DNA of 64,000 bases from Streptococcus mitis (GTDB lineage Bacteria; Bacillota; Bacilli; Lactobacillales; Streptococcaceae), in the NCBI RefSeq assembly GCF_000722705.1, contig NZ_JPFW01000008.1, forward strand, positions 372,001 through 436,000. Direction: 5' to 3'. The first letter of the stretch is position 1. The number at the start of each line of letters is the position of its first letter. Below, in pieces: positions 27,435 through 38,320 of the stretch. The notes beneath the pieces were generated by a model. It did not search any database. It was not told the origin of the DNA and saw only the letters and a program-made list of their open reading frames with translations. The translations under genes and the position numbers were made by a program.

Positions 27435-27711
27435 CTCTACTCCTGTCTAAGATACAAAATCTGCAAGAACACAAAGTGAAAATAGGAGTTCTGATCAAGG
27501 AGTGTCTACTCCTTGGAAGAACTATCTTTTTCACACAGGGTTCCAGGCGTGTTCAATTATCAAGATTCAAAGGACCTTAGTTGCCCATGAAAAATAGGGG
27601 ATGGCGCTGACTTTCCATAAAAGGCAAGACAGGCATCTTTTTTCAAGAGGAAGCTAGTCCGTGTTCAATTTCTAAGATACAAATCCTTCTTGACTAGTCT
27701 TGAAGTGCTAA
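27435..27711. other. Intergenic region with short repeats and a strong hairpin
   Basis: No gene is supported. A perfect CAAGGAGT/ACTCCTTG hairpin, extended by AGTTCT/AGAACT, spans 27487-27523 with ATCTTTTT on the plus side. The phrase CTAAGATACAAA or a near variant recurs at about 27447, 27560 and 27672; the last two are each preceded by GTGTTCAATT. The origin of these repeats is not known to me. Confidence 0.5.
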
Positions 27712-28560
27712 CTAAATCACTGGAATATAACCCAGAGCAATACTTCCTGATCCTAGGTGGGTCCCAATGACACTGCCAAATGTAGCAAGTGAAATATCCG
27801 TACCCACTCCAGACTCAAGCAAGTGTTGACGCAATTCCTCAGCCTTTTCAGGAGCATTTCCGTGAATGACAATGATACGGTATTGGCCTGAAGCTGTGGC
27901 TTCCTTGATAATCTCAATTAAGCGCTTGGTTGCTTTCTTTTCAGTACGAACTTTTTCGTAAACTTCAATCACACCTTGATCGTTAAAATAAAGGATTGGC
28001 TTAATGCTTAGCAGATTGCCCAAAATCGCAGCCCCATTTGAAAGGCGCCCACCTTTTACCAAATGATCCAAATCATCCACCATGATAAAAGCTGACGTAC
28101 GACTAATTTGAATAGCTAGCTTATCCTGAATAATGGCAAAATCATCGCCCTGGTCGCGCCAGTTAAAGACACTTTCAACCATGATACCCAGCGGAGCACT
28201 TGTAATCAAAGTGTCTGGAAAAGCAATGGTTAAACCCTCATAGTCATCCACCATATACTGGATATTTTGGTAAAAACCTGAAATTCCAGAAGATAGGAAA
28301 AGTCCCAAGGCATGGGTATAGCCTTGTTCTTTGAGCGAAGTTAAAATTTCATCTAACTTGGCAATGCTTGGTTGACTGGTCTTAGGCAATTCAGAAGTCT
28401 GAGTCATTTTTTGATAAAATTCCTCAGCAGTCAGATTGATACCTTCGACATACTCCTCACCATCAATATTGACAGGAATATCCAAGACAAACAAATCTTC
28501 TCTTTGTAAGGTCTCTGCACTGAGATAGGCAGAGGAATCTGTGATAACAGCTAGTTTCAT
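27712..28560 (-). CDS. DegV family fatty-acid-binding protein (FakB type)
   Basis: 282 residues matching DegV throughout: N-terminal [13 protein letters not shown], central TSQPS lipid-contact motif, and C-terminal [13 protein letters not shown]. DegV/FakB proteins hold a fatty acid and present it to the FakA kinase for phospholipid synthesis. No fakA is nearby. It lies two bases after the DUF1149 gene, so they form an operon. Confidence 0.9.
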   Translation of the reverse strand: MKLAVITDSSAYLSAETLQREDLFVLDIPVNIDGEEYVEGINLTAEEFYQKMTQTSELPKTSQPSIAKLDEILTSLKEQGYTHALGLFLSSGISGFYQNIQYMVDDYEGLTIAFPDTLITSAPLGIMVESVFNWRDQGDDFAIIQDKLAIQISRTSAFIMVDDLDHLVKGGRLSNGAAILGNLLSIKPILYFNDQGVIEVYEKVRTEKKATKRLIEIIKEATASGQYRIIVIHGNAPEKAEELRQHLLESGVGTDISLATFGSVIGTHLGSGSIALGYIPVI

Positions 28561-28561
28561 A

Positions 28562-28936
28562 TTAGAACTCCAAATTGATTCCTGGTAAGTCTAATGCAAT
28601 TTCAGTCACTTCGTAAGTCAAACGATTGAGCATGTTCAAACATGGACGAGCCAAGGTTTCCACTTCTTCTTGGTTCAATTCACTTGGTTCATTGACAATA
28701 CGACCATCGATATGATTTACCTGTGAAATGGTTCCACTAATGACAAACTTATCAAATACAATCATAAAACTCAAGACGACAATTAAGGAAGTCACTTGAT
28801 TTTCTTGATCATGTTGAATCAATTGAAAGTTCACATCCACCTTGGTTTCAGGAGCTCCATTTTCATTTTCCCATTCAAAATTACGCGCATCAAAATGATA
28901 CTGACTAACAAATTCTTGTTCACGTTTAAGATTCAT
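28562..28936 (-). CDS. DUF1149 family protein
   Basis: 124-residue acidic protein without signal peptide or TM segment. It matches the DUF1149 family of lactic acid bacteria ([48 protein letters not shown]), which resembles SecB-like folds. Function unknown. It is immediately upstream of degV, which suggests a shared role, but no motif shows which. Confidence 0.82.
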   Translation of the reverse strand: MNLKREQEFVSQYHFDARNFEWENENGAPETKVDVNFQLIQHDQENQVTSLIVVLSFMIVFDKFVISGTISQVNHIDGRIVNEPSELNQEEVETLARPCLNMLNRLTYEVTEIALDLPGINLEF

Positions 28937-29009
28937 GTCTCTCTCCCTCGGCTACAATATTATAAGCTATTGTACCATAATTTTTTATTTTCATCTAGTT
29001 TTCTAGGAT

Positions 29010-30362
29010 TTAGTCAATCCCGATTTCATCTCGAACCACATCTGCAATGGTATCAACATAGTAGTCCACTTCTTCTGTTGTAGGCGCTTCTGCCATGACA
29101 CGCAAAAGGGGCTCTGTTCCACTTGGGCGGACAAGGATACGGCCATTCCCTGCCATTTCTGCTTCCATCTTCTCGATAATTGCCTTGATAGCTGGCACTT
29201 CCATAGCCTTTTCCTTCATGGCATTTTCCACTCGGATATTGACTAATTTTTGTGGATAGATGGTTACTTCTGCTCCCAGCTCTGACAAGCTCTTACCCGT
29301 TTCCTTCATGATTTTAGTCAATTGGACTGCTGATAATTGACCATCACCTGTGGTATTGTAATCCATCAAGATGACGTGCCCAGACTGTTCACCACCAAGG
29401 TTGTAGCCTGATTTTCTCATTTCTTCAACAACGTAGCGGTCTCCAACTGCAGTGACTGCCTTGTTAATGCCTTCACAGTCCAAGGCCTTGTGGAAACCTA
29501 GGTTAGACATAACGGTTGTCACAATTGTATTTCGGGCCAATTGTCCTTTTTCAGAAAGGTATTTCCCGATGATATACATAATCTTATCACCATCGACGAT
29601 GTCGCCATTTTCATCAACAGCAATCAAACGGTCACTGTCCCCATCAAAGGCCAAACCAATTGCTGACCCGCTTTCTTTAACCACTTCTTGAAGGGCTTCT
29701 GGGTGTGTTGAACCAACATTAAGGTTGATATTAAGACCATCTGGTGTTTCTCCGATAACCGTCAATTGAGCACCGAGATCAGCGAAAATCTGACGGGCAC
29801 TTGTAGACGCTGCACCATTGGCTGTGTCCAAGGCAACCTTCATTCCTTCAAGGGGAGTTCCAGTTGAAACCAGATAGCTTTCATACTTACGCAAGCCTTC
29901 TGGATAATCTACCAAGGTTCCCAAACCTTCTGCACTTGGACGAGGAAGAGTATCTTCCGCAGCATCTAACAAGACTTCAATTTCTGCTTCTTTTTCGTCA
30001 TCTAGTTTGAAACCATCCCCACCAAAGAACTTAATCCCATTATCAAGAGCTGGGTTATGGCTAGCAGAAATCATGACACCTGCACTTGCTCCTTCAGTTT
30101 TGACCAAGTAAGCTACTGCTGGTGTTGCCAGAACGCCTAGTTTATATACGTGAATACCAACTGAAAGAAGACCAGCTACCAAGGCAGATTCTAGCATTTC
30201 TCCTGAAATACGTGTATCACGTCCCACAAAAACTTTCGGTGCTTCCGTTTCATGTTGACTGAGAACATAACCTCCAAAACGTCCTAGTTTAAAAGCCAAT
30301 TCTGGCGTTAGTTCTACGTTAGCTTCTCCACGGACTCCATCAGTCCCAAAATATTTACCCAT
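29010..30362 (-). CDS. glmM: Phosphoglucosamine mutase
   Basis: 450 residues. [11 protein letters not shown] opens the protein; the phosphoserine loop is ISASHNP with Ser101; the metal loop is DGDSDR; the C-terminal phosphate-binding loop is [12 protein letters not shown]. It interconverts glucosamine-6-P and glucosamine-1-P for UDP-GlcNAc and so feeds peptidoglycan. It is the last gene of cdaA-cdaR-glmM, an arrangement conserved in Firmicutes in which CdaR and GlmM modulate the cyclase. Confidence 0.96.
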   Translation of the reverse strand: MGKYFGTDGVRGEANVELTPELAFKLGRFGGYVLSQHETEAPKVFVGRDTRISGEMLESALVAGLLSVGIHVYKLGVLATPAVAYLVKTEGASAGVMISASHNPALDNGIKFFGGDGFKLDDEKEAEIEVLLDAAEDTLPRPSAEGLGTLVDYPEGLRKYESYLVSTGTPLEGMKVALDTANGAASTSARQIFADLGAQLTVIGETPDGLNINLNVGSTHPEALQEVVKESGSAIGLAFDGDSDRLIAVDENGDIVDGDKIMYIIGKYLSEKGQLARNTIVTTVMSNLGFHKALDCEGINKAVTAVGDRYVVEEMRKSGYNLGGEQSGHVILMDYNTTGDGQLSAVQLTKIMKETGKSLSELGAEVTIYPQKLVNIRVENAMKEKAMEVPAIKAIIEKMEAEMAGNGRILVRPSGTEPLLRVMAEAPTTEEVDYYVDTIADVVRDEIGID

Positions 30363-30386
30363 TTTTATAAAATCCTTTTTCTATTT

Positions 30387-31151
30387 TTAATTCGTTTTTG
30401 AACTAGTTGCTTTCGTTGACGAAGATGTCTCCGACGAACTGCTTGTGCTTGAACTTGGTGCTACTGGTTTTGTAGTGACCTTCATTATTGTATCAAACGG
30501 AGTGATCACTACTGGTAAGACAACCCCATTACGGTCGATTGCCTGCAAAGGTACCGAACCACTATAATTACCTGTAATCCGTTCGCTAGTAGGCAGAAGC
30601 GCAATAACTTTGTCAATCTTAGCTAATGTTTCCTGGTCAGTTGTGACCGAAACGCGTTCATTTGACACGGTTACACTATCAATTTGTAGCTTGGGATCAA
30701 TCTGGCTTTGGTCAACTTGTGGCACAACAAGCATCCCATCTCTCTTAACCTTCTTCCCAACTTTCACTGTAATCTTTTGAGGCGTTGCCACAGCGGTCAA
30801 TCCACTTGGAAGATTTTCAATGTTCAAGGGAACTTCAATCGTTCCAACACTAGCATCTGTCAAATCCGCTGTAACCTTAAACTTACGAGTACTTTCCTGC
30901 ATTTCGCTCGCCAAAGTCACACGATTGGCACCTGTCAGCACAACTGAAACTTCTGAAGCAAAACCACTAATAAAGTATTGACTATTATCATAATGAATGT
31001 CTATAGGAACATTTGCTACCGTATTGGTGTAGGTTTCCGATTTGACCTGCCTTACAGTATTATTATTTTGAAAGTTGGTCGATGTTGCATAGATAAATAA
31101 GACACAAGCAAAAAAGAGAGATGAAATGATATATAGACTATTTTTTCTCAT
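30387..31151 (-). CDS. cdaR: YbbR-domain protein, regulator of diadenylate cyclase
   Basis: 254 residues: an N-terminal TM helix (about 5-23), an extracytoplasmic section with two or three YbbR-type beta domains, and a Ser/Thr-rich tail (SSSTSSSSETSSST). In related bacteria the protein binds the cyclase CdaA and adjusts c-di-AMP output. Its start lies inside the end of cdaA (14-base overlap). Confidence 0.88.
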   Translation of the reverse strand: MRKNSLYIISSLFFACVLFIYATSTNFQNNNTVRQVKSETYTNTVANVPIDIHYDNSQYFISGFASEVSVVLTGANRVTLASEMQESTRKFKVTADLTDASVGTIEVPLNIENLPSGLTAVATPQKITVKVGKKVKRDGMLVVPQVDQSQIDPKLQIDSVTVSNERVSVTTDQETLAKIDKVIALLPTSERITGNYSGSVPLQAIDRNGVVLPVVITPFDTIMKVTTKPVAPSSSTSSSSETSSSTKATSSKTN

Positions 31152-31995
31152 ATTTCCAACCTCCTAGCAAACGGTCCTTGAAACTGACTTTTTCCTCAAC
31201 GGTTGGCAAAAGAAGTGCTCGTAATTCTGCTTCAAATTCCTCAAGAGTCAAGTCGTGCTTGAAGATCCCATTGTAGGTAATAGAAATACCACCTGTTTCC
31301 TCTGAGACAATAAAGGTCAAGGCATCGGATACTTCTGATAAACCGATAGCCGCCCTATGTCTGGTTCCAAATTCCTTGGAAATCCCTGTCCTTTCTGTTA
31401 AGGGTAGATAGGCAGAAGTCACCGCAATCCGATTTTCTCTGATGATCACAGCACCATCATGTAGGGGAGTGTTAGGAATAAAAATATTGATGATGAGTTC
31501 TGCCGAAATATTGGCATCCAAGGGAATCCCTGTCGCAATGTATTCTTGCAAGGTGCGAACTCGTTGGATGGCAACCAGGGCACCAATCTTACGAGGGCTC
31601 ATATATTCAACTGACTTGACAAAGGCACGAATCATTTGCTCTTCTGCACTAATTTGACTAGTAGAAAAGAAATCTGTCGCCCTTCCCAAACGTTCCAAAC
31701 CAGTCCGAATCTCTGGAGAGAAGATAACAACCGCAGCAATAACACCATAAGTGATAATCTGATTAATCAACCAAGAAATCGTTGTTAAACCAAGGATATT
31801 GGCCACAACCTGGGCTAATACAAAGATCACGACCCCACGCACCAAAATCATAATCTTAGTACCAGCTATCGCTTTTGTAAAACGATATAAAACATAGGCC
31901 ACAATCAAAATATCAAACAAATTGATGGCAATACTCCAAGGACTAGAAAACAAGCTAGTCCAATATTGCAGATTGGATAATTGTTGAAAGTTCAT
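31138..31995 (-). CDS. cdaA: Diadenylate cyclase CdaA (DacA)
   Basis: 285 residues with three N-terminal TM helices, then a DisA_N catalytic domain. The DGA motif (TPLHDGAVII) and RHR motif (GTRHRAAIGLSE) needed for condensing two ATP into c-di-AMP are both intact. c-di-AMP controls potassium transport, osmotic balance and wall homeostasis. First gene of cdaA-cdaR-glmM; GAGGAGACAGCAG precedes the ATG, and a TATAAT box lies about 40 bases upstream. Confidence 0.93.
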   Translation of the reverse strand: MNFQQLSNLQYWTSLFSSPWSIAINLFDILIVAYVLYRFTKAIAGTKIMILVRGVVIFVLAQVVANILGLTTISWLINQIITYGVIAAVVIFSPEIRTGLERLGRATDFFSTSQISAEEQMIRAFVKSVEYMSPRKIGALVAIQRVRTLQEYIATGIPLDANISAELIINIFIPNTPLHDGAVIIRENRIAVTSAYLPLTERTGISKEFGTRHRAAIGLSEVSDALTFIVSEETGGISITYNGIFKHDLTLEEFEAELRALLLPTVEEKVSFKDRLLGGWKYEKK

Positions 31996-32110
31996 CTGCT
32001 GTCTCCTCTCTGTCCAAACACGTTCCTTTCTATTATACCATTTTTTCTGACATTTTTTCCCCTATCCTACTTCATTTTAAATTAAAGAAAAAATATGATA
32101 AAATAAACTG

Positions 32111-32215
32111 ATACTCAATGAAAATCAAAGAGCAAACTAGGAAGCTAGCCGCAGGCTGTACTTGAGTACGGTAAGGCGACGCTGACGTGGTTTGAATTTG
32201 ATTTTCAAAGAGTAT
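32111..32215. repeat. BOX element in the leader of the ferredoxin-NADP reductase gene
   Basis: ATACTCAATGAAAATCAAAG ... GCAGGCTGTACTTGAGTACG ... GGCGACGCTGACGTGG ... AAAGAGTATG. It has the reverse orientation to most BOX copies here and lacks boxB. It sits between a likely -10 (near 32088) and the ATG at 32241, so it would be transcribed in the leader. Confidence 0.88.
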
Positions 32216-32240
32216 GACTAGAAAAAACAAAGGAGAAACC

Positions 32241-33209
32241 ATGTCTCAACTCTATGATATCACTATTGTAGGTGGTGGCCCAGTCGGACTTTTTGCAGCC
32301 TTTTATGCCCACCTACGCCAAGCCAAGGTCCAAATCATCGACTCCCTTCCCCAACTAGGTGGACAGCCCGCTATTCTTTATCCTGAAAAGGAAATCCTAG
32401 ACGTCCCAGGTTTTCCAAACCTGACTGGAGAAGAGTTGACTAAGCGCTTGATTGAACAGCTAAACAGCTTTGATACCCCTATTCATCTCAATGAAACAGT
32501 TCTTGAAATTGAAAAACAAGATCAAGGCTTTGCCATTACAACTTCTAAAGGAAGTCACCTGTCTAAAACAGTTATCATTGCTATGGGTGGAGGGGCCTTC
32601 AAACCACGTCCGCTGGAACTGGAAGGGGTTGAGGGCTATGAAAATATCCACTACCACGTTTCCAACATTCAGCAATATGCTGGTAAGAAAGTGACGATTC
32701 TTGGTGGGGGAGACTCAGCTGTGGATTGGGCTTTGGCTTTTGAAAAAATTGCACCAACTACCCTTGTTCACCGTAGAGATAATTTCCGTGCTTTGGAACA
32801 CAGTGTGCAAGCCTTACAGGAATCTTCTGTGACCATCAAGACACCATTCGTCCCTAGCCAACTCCTTGGAGATGGAACAACGCTCGATAAACTTGAAATC
32901 ACAAAAGTTAAATCTGATGAAACCGAAACGATTGACCTAGACCACCTCTTTGTCAACTATGGTTTCAAATCTTCTGTCGGTAACCTCAAAAACTGGGGTC
33001 TGGACCTCAACCGCCACAAGATTATTGTCAACAGCAAGCAAGAATCCAGCCAAGCAGGTATCTATGCTATCGGTGACTGCTGCTACTATGACGGAAAAAT
33101 TGATTTGATTGCGACAGGTCTCGGAGAAGCCCCAACCGCTGTCAACAATGCTATTAATTACATTGATCCTGAACAAAAAGTACAACCAAAACACTCAACC
33201 AGTTTATAA
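32241..33209 (+). CDS. Ferredoxin/flavodoxin-NADP+ reductase, TrxB-like
   Basis: 322-residue FAD enzyme: DITIVGGGPVGLF FAD-binding Rossmann motif, VTILGGGDSAVDWA NADPH motif, and YAIGDCCYYDGK near the end. The CxxC redox pair of thioredoxin reductases is absent, which places it with YumC-type ferredoxin-NADP reductases. The start is ATG 32241 behind CAAAGGAGAAACC; a reading from 32214 would start inside the BOX. It is transcribed alone, convergent with whiA. Confidence 0.9.
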   Translation: MSQLYDITIVGGGPVGLFAAFYAHLRQAKVQIIDSLPQLGGQPAILYPEKEILDVPGFPNLTGEELTKRLIEQLNSFDTPIHLNETVLEIEKQDQGFAITTSKGSHLSKTVIIAMGGGAFKPRPLELEGVEGYENIHYHVSNIQQYAGKKVTILGGGDSAVDWALAFEKIAPTTLVHRRDNFRALEHSVQALQESSVTIKTPFVPSQLLGDGTTLDKLEITKVKSDETETIDLDHLFVNYGFKSSVGNLKNWGLDLNRHKIIVNSKQESSQAGIYAIGDCCYYDGKIDLIATGLGEAPTAVNNAINYIDPEQKVQPKHSTSL

Positions 33210-33243
33210 AAAAGAACCACGAGTCATAGGATTCGTGGTTTTA
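33209..33243. terminator. Bidirectional terminator between FNR and whiA
   Basis: AACCACGA/TCGTGGTT stem with an A run on the left and T-rich right side, at the stop codons of two converging genes. Confidence 0.8.
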
Positions 33244-34152
33244 TAGTTCATCGGCTAATTTATTTATCTTTCTGAGTCTGTGGTTGACACCACTTTTGGT
33301 CAGAGGGGTGCTGAGGCTATCTGCTAACTGCTGGATAGAGTAGTCTGGGTGCTGAATCCGCAGTTGCGCCACTTCCTGCAAATCCACTGGCAAATTTTCT
33401 AAGCCCATAATATCTTTGATTTTGCTGATATTGTTGATGGTCTTCATGCTGGCAGAAACTGTCCGAGCGATATTAGCTGTCTCGGCATTATTGGCCCGAT
33501 TGAGGTCATTACGGGTTTCTCGCAAAATCTTAACCCGCTCAAAATCATCACGCGCCTGCATGGCTCCGATGACAATCAAGAAATCCATAATATCTTCAGC
33601 TCGCTGGAGGTAGGTCACAGCCCCCTTCTTACGCTCAAGTACCTTGGCATCTAGTAAAAATTGCTGGAGAAGAGAGGCAATCCCTTGCGCGTGGTCCAGA
33701 TAAACAGAACTGATTTCCAACTGATACTTGCCAGATTCAGGGTCACGAATGCTGCCATTTGCCAAGAAAGCGCCACAAAGATAAGCACGACCTGCTTCCT
33801 CATCTGATAAAATCTCCTCATCAATACCTGTTTCCAGACCAAAGAAGGAGTCGGCCAAGTGCAAATCACTCAATAAATCCTGCACCTTTTCATCAGTAAA
33901 GACAGTATAGACCCGATTCTTGCGAAGATTACTTCTTTGGTGGTGGCGAATTTCTGATTTGATTTCATAGAAATGAAGAAAGGACTCATAGAGGTGACGA
34001 GCCAGTTTGGCATTTTCTGTCACGACAGACAAGGTCAGGCCCGAGGTCGAAAGACCGATGCTACCAGACATCTTGATAATGGCAGATAATTCATGTCGGC
34101 TCAGATGGTGTTGACCCAGAATTTCTTCTTTTACTGCTACTGTGAAACTCAT
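33241..34152 (-). CDS. whiA: WhiA-family DNA-binding protein
   Basis: 303 residues: an N-terminal LAGLIDADG-homing-endonuclease-like fold (catalytic residues not conserved), ending in a C-terminal HTH ([10 protein letters not shown]...[10 protein letters not shown]). In Gram-positives WhiA affects cell division and chromosome segregation. Last gene of the rapZ-yvcK-whiA unit; its ATG overlaps the yvcK stop by four bases. Confidence 0.93.
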   Translation of the reverse strand: MSFTVAVKEEILGQHHLSRHELSAIIKMSGSIGLSTSGLTLSVVTENAKLARHLYESFLHFYEIKSEIRHHQRSNLRKNRVYTVFTDEKVQDLLSDLHLADSFFGLETGIDEEILSDEEAGRAYLCGAFLANGSIRDPESGKYQLEISSVYLDHAQGIASLLQQFLLDAKVLERKKGAVTYLQRAEDIMDFLIVIGAMQARDDFERVKILRETRNDLNRANNAETANIARTVSASMKTINNISKIKDIMGLENLPVDLQEVAQLRIQHPDYSIQQLADSLSTPLTKSGVNHRLRKINKLADEL

Positions 34153-35126
34153 TTTCTCACCTGTATAATCCGCATCAACTCGTCCACAATCAAATCCCCA
34201 TCGTGGAAGGCACCTCCATTTTCCAGGCGAAGGAAGTTGGATGAAATCACTCGCGGAACTTGTTTACAAAGGCCAGCAAAGTCATGTTCCACCTGGACCA
34301 AGTATTCATCAAAACGGTTGGAATTCATGTATTCCTGAGGCACTTTTTCGATATTCACCAAGACAGTATCGATAAAAGGTCGGCCAAGGTGACGATGCAA
34401 GACTTCCACGTGGTCGCTATCTGTAAAATGTTCCGTCTCCCCACGTTGGGTCATGATATTGCAGACATAGGCTATTTCTGCCTTGGTTTCCAAAAGCGCC
34501 TGCCCGATTTCTTTAATCACGATATTGGGCAAAATCGAGGTAAAGAGGGAACCAGGTCCGAGGACAATCATGTCACTTTCAAGAATGGTCTGCACTACTC
34601 TACGGCTAGCCAGAGGTGTATCATCGTTGAGCGTATTGGTCACATAGACATGGTCAATCATGCCTGGATGGTCTGCAATATGGCTCTCTCCAGCCACTTC
34701 TGTCCCATCCTGAAAGACTGCATGAAGGGTCAAAGGATGGTCACTTGAAGGATAAATCTTCCCAGTTGTGTGGAAAAATTTGCTCAGTAACTGCATGGCA
34801 TTATAGGTCGAACCCTGCATTTCTGACAGACCTGCAATAATGAGATTGCCCAATGGATGGCCAGCAAAGGCTCCTGCATCCTCAGAGAAGCGATACTGAA
34901 ATACCTTCTCATAAAACTTAGGCATATCCGACATGGCCACGAGAACATTACGAAGATCACCTGGCGGTGTCAATTGTTGCATATTTTTTCGGAGTTCACC
35001 TGATGAACCACCATCATCTGCCACCGTTACAATAGCAGCAATTTCCACATCTTTTTCACGCAGACTTTTAAGAATGACGGGGATCCCAGTCCCTCCACCA
35101 ATCACTGTTATCTTTGGTTTTCTCAT
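34149..35126 (-). CDS. yvcK: YvcK/GlmR-like gluconeogenesis-morphogenesis factor
   Basis: 325 residues of the YvcK (CofD-like) family: [11 protein letters not shown] nucleotide-sugar-binding loop at the N-terminus, [14 protein letters not shown], and [13 protein letters not shown]. Homologues bind UDP-GlcNAc and stimulate GlmS, affecting wall precursor supply and shape. Coupled by ATGA overlaps to rapZ upstream and whiA downstream. Confidence 0.93.
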   Translation of the reverse strand: MRKPKITVIGGGTGIPVILKSLREKDVEIAAIVTVADDGGSSGELRKNMQQLTPPGDLRNVLVAMSDMPKFYEKVFQYRFSEDAGAFAGHPLGNLIIAGLSEMQGSTYNAMQLLSKFFHTTGKIYPSSDHPLTLHAVFQDGTEVAGESHIADHPGMIDHVYVTNTLNDDTPLASRRVVQTILESDMIVLGPGSLFTSILPNIVIKEIGQALLETKAEIAYVCNIMTQRGETEHFTDSDHVEVLHRHLGRPFIDTVLVNIEKVPQEYMNSNRFDEYLVQVEHDFAGLCKQVPRVISSNFLRLENGGAFHDGDLIVDELMRIIQVRK

Positions 35127-36013
35127 GAACGGTTTACCGTTTCCTTTCTTCGGTCTTTGTCGCGATGCCCTTCATTGACAGGCCAAGTCTTGGATAAGTC
35201 CTGCGCCAAGCGTTTAGCAAAGGCCACACTACGGTGTTGTCCACCCGTACAACCCATGGCAATGGTTAAAACTGACTTACCTTCCTTTTGGTAACTTGGC
35301 AAAATCGGCTCAATCAAGGCCAACAAATGCTGATAAAATTCTTCTGACTCAGGATGGTTCATGACATAGTCATAAACTGGTTCATCCACACCCGTTTGGT
35401 TTCTCAGTTCTGGAAGGTAATAGGGATTTGGCAAAAAGCGCACATCAAAGACCAAATCCGCATCAATTGGGATTCCATATTTAAAGCCGAAAGACATGAC
35501 TTCGATACGGAAAGACTGGGCTTGTTCTTGATCTGAAAACTGCTCTGCAAGGGTTTTACGCAGCTCACGTGGAGTAAGTTCAGTTGTATCCACCACATTT
35601 TGGCTCATATTTTTCAAAGGTGCCAAGAGCTCACGTTCCAGCTTGATTCCATCCAAAATCCGTCCATCTGCTGCTAGTGGGTGACTCCGTCTGGTTTCCT
35701 TGTAACGAGCGACCAATTCCTTATCAGCTGCATCCAAAAAGAGAATTTTGAAGTCCAGTTCTTCCTTGTTTTCCAACTCATCCAAAACAGCTTGAATCTC
35801 TGAGAAGAAAGAACGGCTACGCATATCTACTACCAAGGCCAACTTATGGTCGTCTTCCTTTGTTTCCACCAACTGCAAAAACTTAGGCAAGAGAGCTGGC
35901 GGCATATTATCAATAGTAAAATAACCCAAATCTTCGAAGGACTGAATGGCAACTGTTTTCCCTGCACCACTCATTCCTGTCACAATCACCAAGTGAAGTT
36001 GTTTCTTTGTCAT
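35123..36013 (-). CDS. rapZ: RapZ/YvcJ nucleotide-binding protein
   Basis: 296 residues. Walker [10 protein letters not shown] at the N-terminus; C-terminal [17 protein letters not shown] is the family signature. In E. coli RapZ senses glucosamine-6-P and directs sRNA decay; in Gram-positives YvcJ hydrolyses GTP and its role is less clear. First gene of rapZ-yvcK-whiA. A terminator hairpin lies just upstream (36031-36057), separating it from ridA. Confidence 0.93.
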   Translation of the reverse strand: MTKKQLHLVIVTGMSGAGKTVAIQSFEDLGYFTIDNMPPALLPKFLQLVETKEDDHKLALVVDMRSRSFFSEIQAVLDELENKEELDFKILFLDAADKELVARYKETRRSHPLAADGRILDGIKLERELLAPLKNMSQNVVDTTELTPRELRKTLAEQFSDQEQAQSFRIEVMSFGFKYGIPIDADLVFDVRFLPNPYYLPELRNQTGVDEPVYDYVMNHPESEEFYQHLLALIEPILPSYQKEGKSVLTIAMGCTGGQHRSVAFAKRLAQDLSKTWPVNEGHRDKDRRKETVNRS

Positions 36014-36030
36014 CTTTTTCTCCTTATATC

Positions 36031-36057
36031 AAAAGAAGTTTGGCAACACCAAACTTC
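36031..36057 (-). terminator. Terminator between ridA and rapZ
   Basis: Minus-strand GAAGTTTGG-TGTTG-CCAAACTTC followed by TTTTG. The rapZ ribosome site follows immediately, so it may attenuate rather than fully stop transcription. Confidence 0.75.
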
Positions 36058-36064
36058 AACTAGC

Positions 36065-36445
36065 TTATCCAATCTCTGCGATGACTTCAATTTCGACTTT
36101 TACATCACGAGGAAGACGAGCTACCTCCACAGCTGAACGAGCTGGAAATTCCTCTTTAAAGGCCGTTTGGTAAACCTCGTTAAAAGGAACAAAGTCGTTC
36201 ATATCGCTCAAAAAGCAAGTTGTTTTGACAACATGGTCAAAGTCAGTTCCCGCTTCTGCCAAAATAGCACCGATGTTTTTTAAGACCTGTTCTGTCTGTT
36301 CTTGGATCGTTTCTCCAACGATTTCCCCAGTTTCAGGAGAGAGAGGAACTTGACCACTAGCAAACAAAAGGTTGCCAACGATTTTTCCTTGAACATATGG
36401 TCCGATAGCCTTTGGAGCTTTGTCTGTATGAATTGTTTTTGCCAT
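36065..36445 (-). CDS. ridA: RidA family enamine/imine deaminase
   Basis: 126 residues: KAPKAIGPYVQGK near the start, FASGQVPLSPETGEIV, and the C-terminal signature ARSAVEVARLPRDVKVEIEV with the substrate-binding Arg. RidA hydrolyses reactive enamines released by PLP enzymes such as threonine dehydratase. It follows ysxC by ten bases and is probably co-transcribed from dfr/clpX onward. Confidence 0.92.
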   Translation of the reverse strand: MAKTIHTDKAPKAIGPYVQGKIVGNLLFASGQVPLSPETGEIVGETIQEQTEQVLKNIGAILAEAGTDFDHVVKTTCFLSDMNDFVPFNEVYQTAFKEEFPARSAVEVARLPRDVKVEIEVIAEIG

Positions 36446-36455
36446 TTTCTTTTCC

Positions 36456-37043
36456 TCACAATTTTTCTAAGATTGCATCCCAAGCCTCATCCATCCCTGC
36501 CTTGCTGACAGATGAAAAGAGGATAAAGTCGTCACTTGGGTCAAAGTTTAATTTCTTTTTGATTGCTGATTCGTGCTTGTTCCATTTACCACGTGGAATC
36601 TTGTCTGCCTTGGTCGCCACAATGATGACTGGAATCTCATAATACTTGAGAAATTCGTACATCTGCACATCATCTGCTGATGGGTCATGACGGAGGTCAA
36701 CTAGACTGACCACTGCACGGAGATTTTCTCGAGTTGTCAGATACTCCTCAATCATGCGCCCCCACTTTTCACGCTCTTTTTTGGAAACACGGGCATAACC
36801 ATAACCAGGCACATCCACAAAGCGCATCTTATCGTCAATGTTAAAGAAGTTGAGAAGCTGGGTTTTCCCAGGTTTCCCTGACGTACGAGCCAGATTCTTA
36901 CGATTCAGCATAGTATTGATAAAGCTAGACTTGCCAACATTTGAACGCCCTGCAAGAGCGATCTCTGGCAGTTCATCCTGCGGATAGTGGGACTTATTAG
37001 CCGCACTGAGCAAGATTTCTGCATTGTGTGTATTCAGTTCCAT
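36456..37043 (-). CDS. ysxC: Ribosome-biogenesis GTPase YsxC (EngB)
   Basis: 195 residues. G1 [10 protein letters not shown]3 DVPGYG and G4 ATKADK are all intact. The protein is an essential GTPase for 50S assembly. Chosen start is ATG 37043 ([12 protein letters not shown]) behind TAGAGGTGACT; the extra two codons from GTG 37049 would overlap the ribosome site. Eight bases separate it from clpX, with which it is commonly paired. Confidence 0.94.
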   Translation of the reverse strand: MELNTHNAEILLSAANKSHYPQDELPEIALAGRSNVGKSSFINTMLNRKNLARTSGKPGKTQLLNFFNIDDKMRFVDVPGYGYARVSKKEREKWGRMIEEYLTTRENLRAVVSLVDLRHDPSADDVQMYEFLKYYEIPVIIVATKADKIPRGKWNKHESAIKKKLNFDPSDDFILFSSVSKAGMDEAWDAILEKL

Positions 37044-37051
37044 AGTCACCT

Positions 37052-38284
37052 CTAGGCTGTTTCTAGGATTGGTTTATCCGTTCCATCGACAGCTTCTTTA
37101 GTGATGCGGACCAATTTCACATTTTCCTGACTCGGCACTTCAAACATGACATCTAGCATTGTTTCTTCGATAATCGAGCGAAGACCACGCGCCCCTGTCT
37201 TCCGTTCGATAGCCTTATTGGCAATTTCCTGAAGGGCTTCATCGTCAAATTCCAACTCGACATCATCATAAGAAAGCAAGGTTTGGTACTGTTTCACCAA
37301 AGCATTTCTTGGCTCTTTCAAGATACGAACCAAATCATCTACTGTCAACTGTTCAAGAGCAGCAAAGACAGGCAAACGTCCAATCAACTCAGGGATAATA
37401 CCAAATTTTTGAATATCTTCTGCGATGATTTCTTGCATGTAGGAGCTGTTTTCATCAATCGCCTTATTGTTTTGACCAAATCCGATGACTTTTTCACCCA
37501 GACGTTGTTTGACGATTTCTTCAATACCATCAAAAGCACCACCCACGATGAAGAGGATATTTTTGGTATCGACTTGAATCATCTCTTGTTGTGGATGTTT
37601 ACGTCCACCTTGAGGCGGAACACTAGCAACGGTTCCCTCGATAATCTTGAGAAGGGCTTGTTGCACACCTTCACCAGAAACATCACGTGTGATCGATACG
37701 TTCTCGCTCTTCTTAGCAATCTTGTCAATTTCATCCACATAGATAATGCCACGCTCTGCACGTTCAATGTTAAAGTCAGCAGCCTGCAGGAGTTTGAGGA
37801 GGATATTTTCCACATCCTCACCAACATAACCAGCCTCAGTTAAGGCTGTCGCATCCGCAATCGCAAAAGGCACATTCAAGCTCTTAGCCAAGGTCTGGGC
37901 AAGGAAAGTTTTCCCTGAACCAGTTGGGCCAATCATTAAGATGTTTGATTTCTGCAAATCCACATCTTCTGACTCTTCACGCGTATCGTGGAAATTGATG
38001 CGTTTGTAGTGGTTGTATACTGCTACTGCTAAAGCACGTTTGGCACGATCTTGACCAATTACATAGTGGTTCAAGATATGGAGGAGTTCGATTGGTTTTG
38101 GAACTTCAGACAAGTCTGCCAAGACTTCCTCCGCCAACTCCTCCCTAATGATTTCCTGGGCCAACTCCACACATTCATTACAGATAAAGGCGTTGTTCCC
38201 AGCGATTATTTTTTGTACTTCTTCTTGGCTTTTGCCACAAAATGAGCAATAAACCATCATATCATTATTCCTATTTGTAGGCAT
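37052..38284 (-). CDS. clpX: ATP-dependent protease ATPase subunit ClpX
   Basis: 410 residues. N-terminal C4 zinc finger Cys13/16/35/38; Walker A GPTGSGKT (about 119), Walker [11 protein letters not shown], sensor region [11 protein letters not shown]. ClpX unfolds substrates for ClpP and is essential in pneumococcus. Start at ATG 38284 after GGAAGGAAATC. It lies between a small membrane protein gene and ysxC in a dense minus-strand cluster. Confidence 0.97.
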   Translation of the reverse strand: MPTNRNNDMMVYCSFCGKSQEEVQKIIAGNNAFICNECVELAQEIIREELAEEVLADLSEVPKPIELLHILNHYVIGQDRAKRALAVAVYNHYKRINFHDTREESEDVDLQKSNILMIGPTGSGKTFLAQTLAKSLNVPFAIADATALTEAGYVGEDVENILLKLLQAADFNIERAERGIIYVDEIDKIAKKSENVSITRDVSGEGVQQALLKIIEGTVASVPPQGGRKHPQQEMIQVDTKNILFIVGGAFDGIEEIVKQRLGEKVIGFGQNNKAIDENSSYMQEIIAEDIQKFGIIPELIGRLPVFAALEQLTVDDLVRILKEPRNALVKQYQTLLSYDDVELEFDDEALQEIANKAIERKTGARGLRSIIEETMLDVMFEVPSQENVKLVRITKEAVDGTDKPILETA

Positions 38285-38320
38285 GATTTCCTTCCGTTCT
38301 ATTCTATACTGTCATTCTAT

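Noticed and set aside
34260-34748. 162-codon plus-strand ORF opposite yvcK and similar long antisense ORFs (37283-37843, 23801-24409, 40152-40697)
   Set aside because: They lie antisense to well-supported genes, have no ribosome site and no recognisable family.
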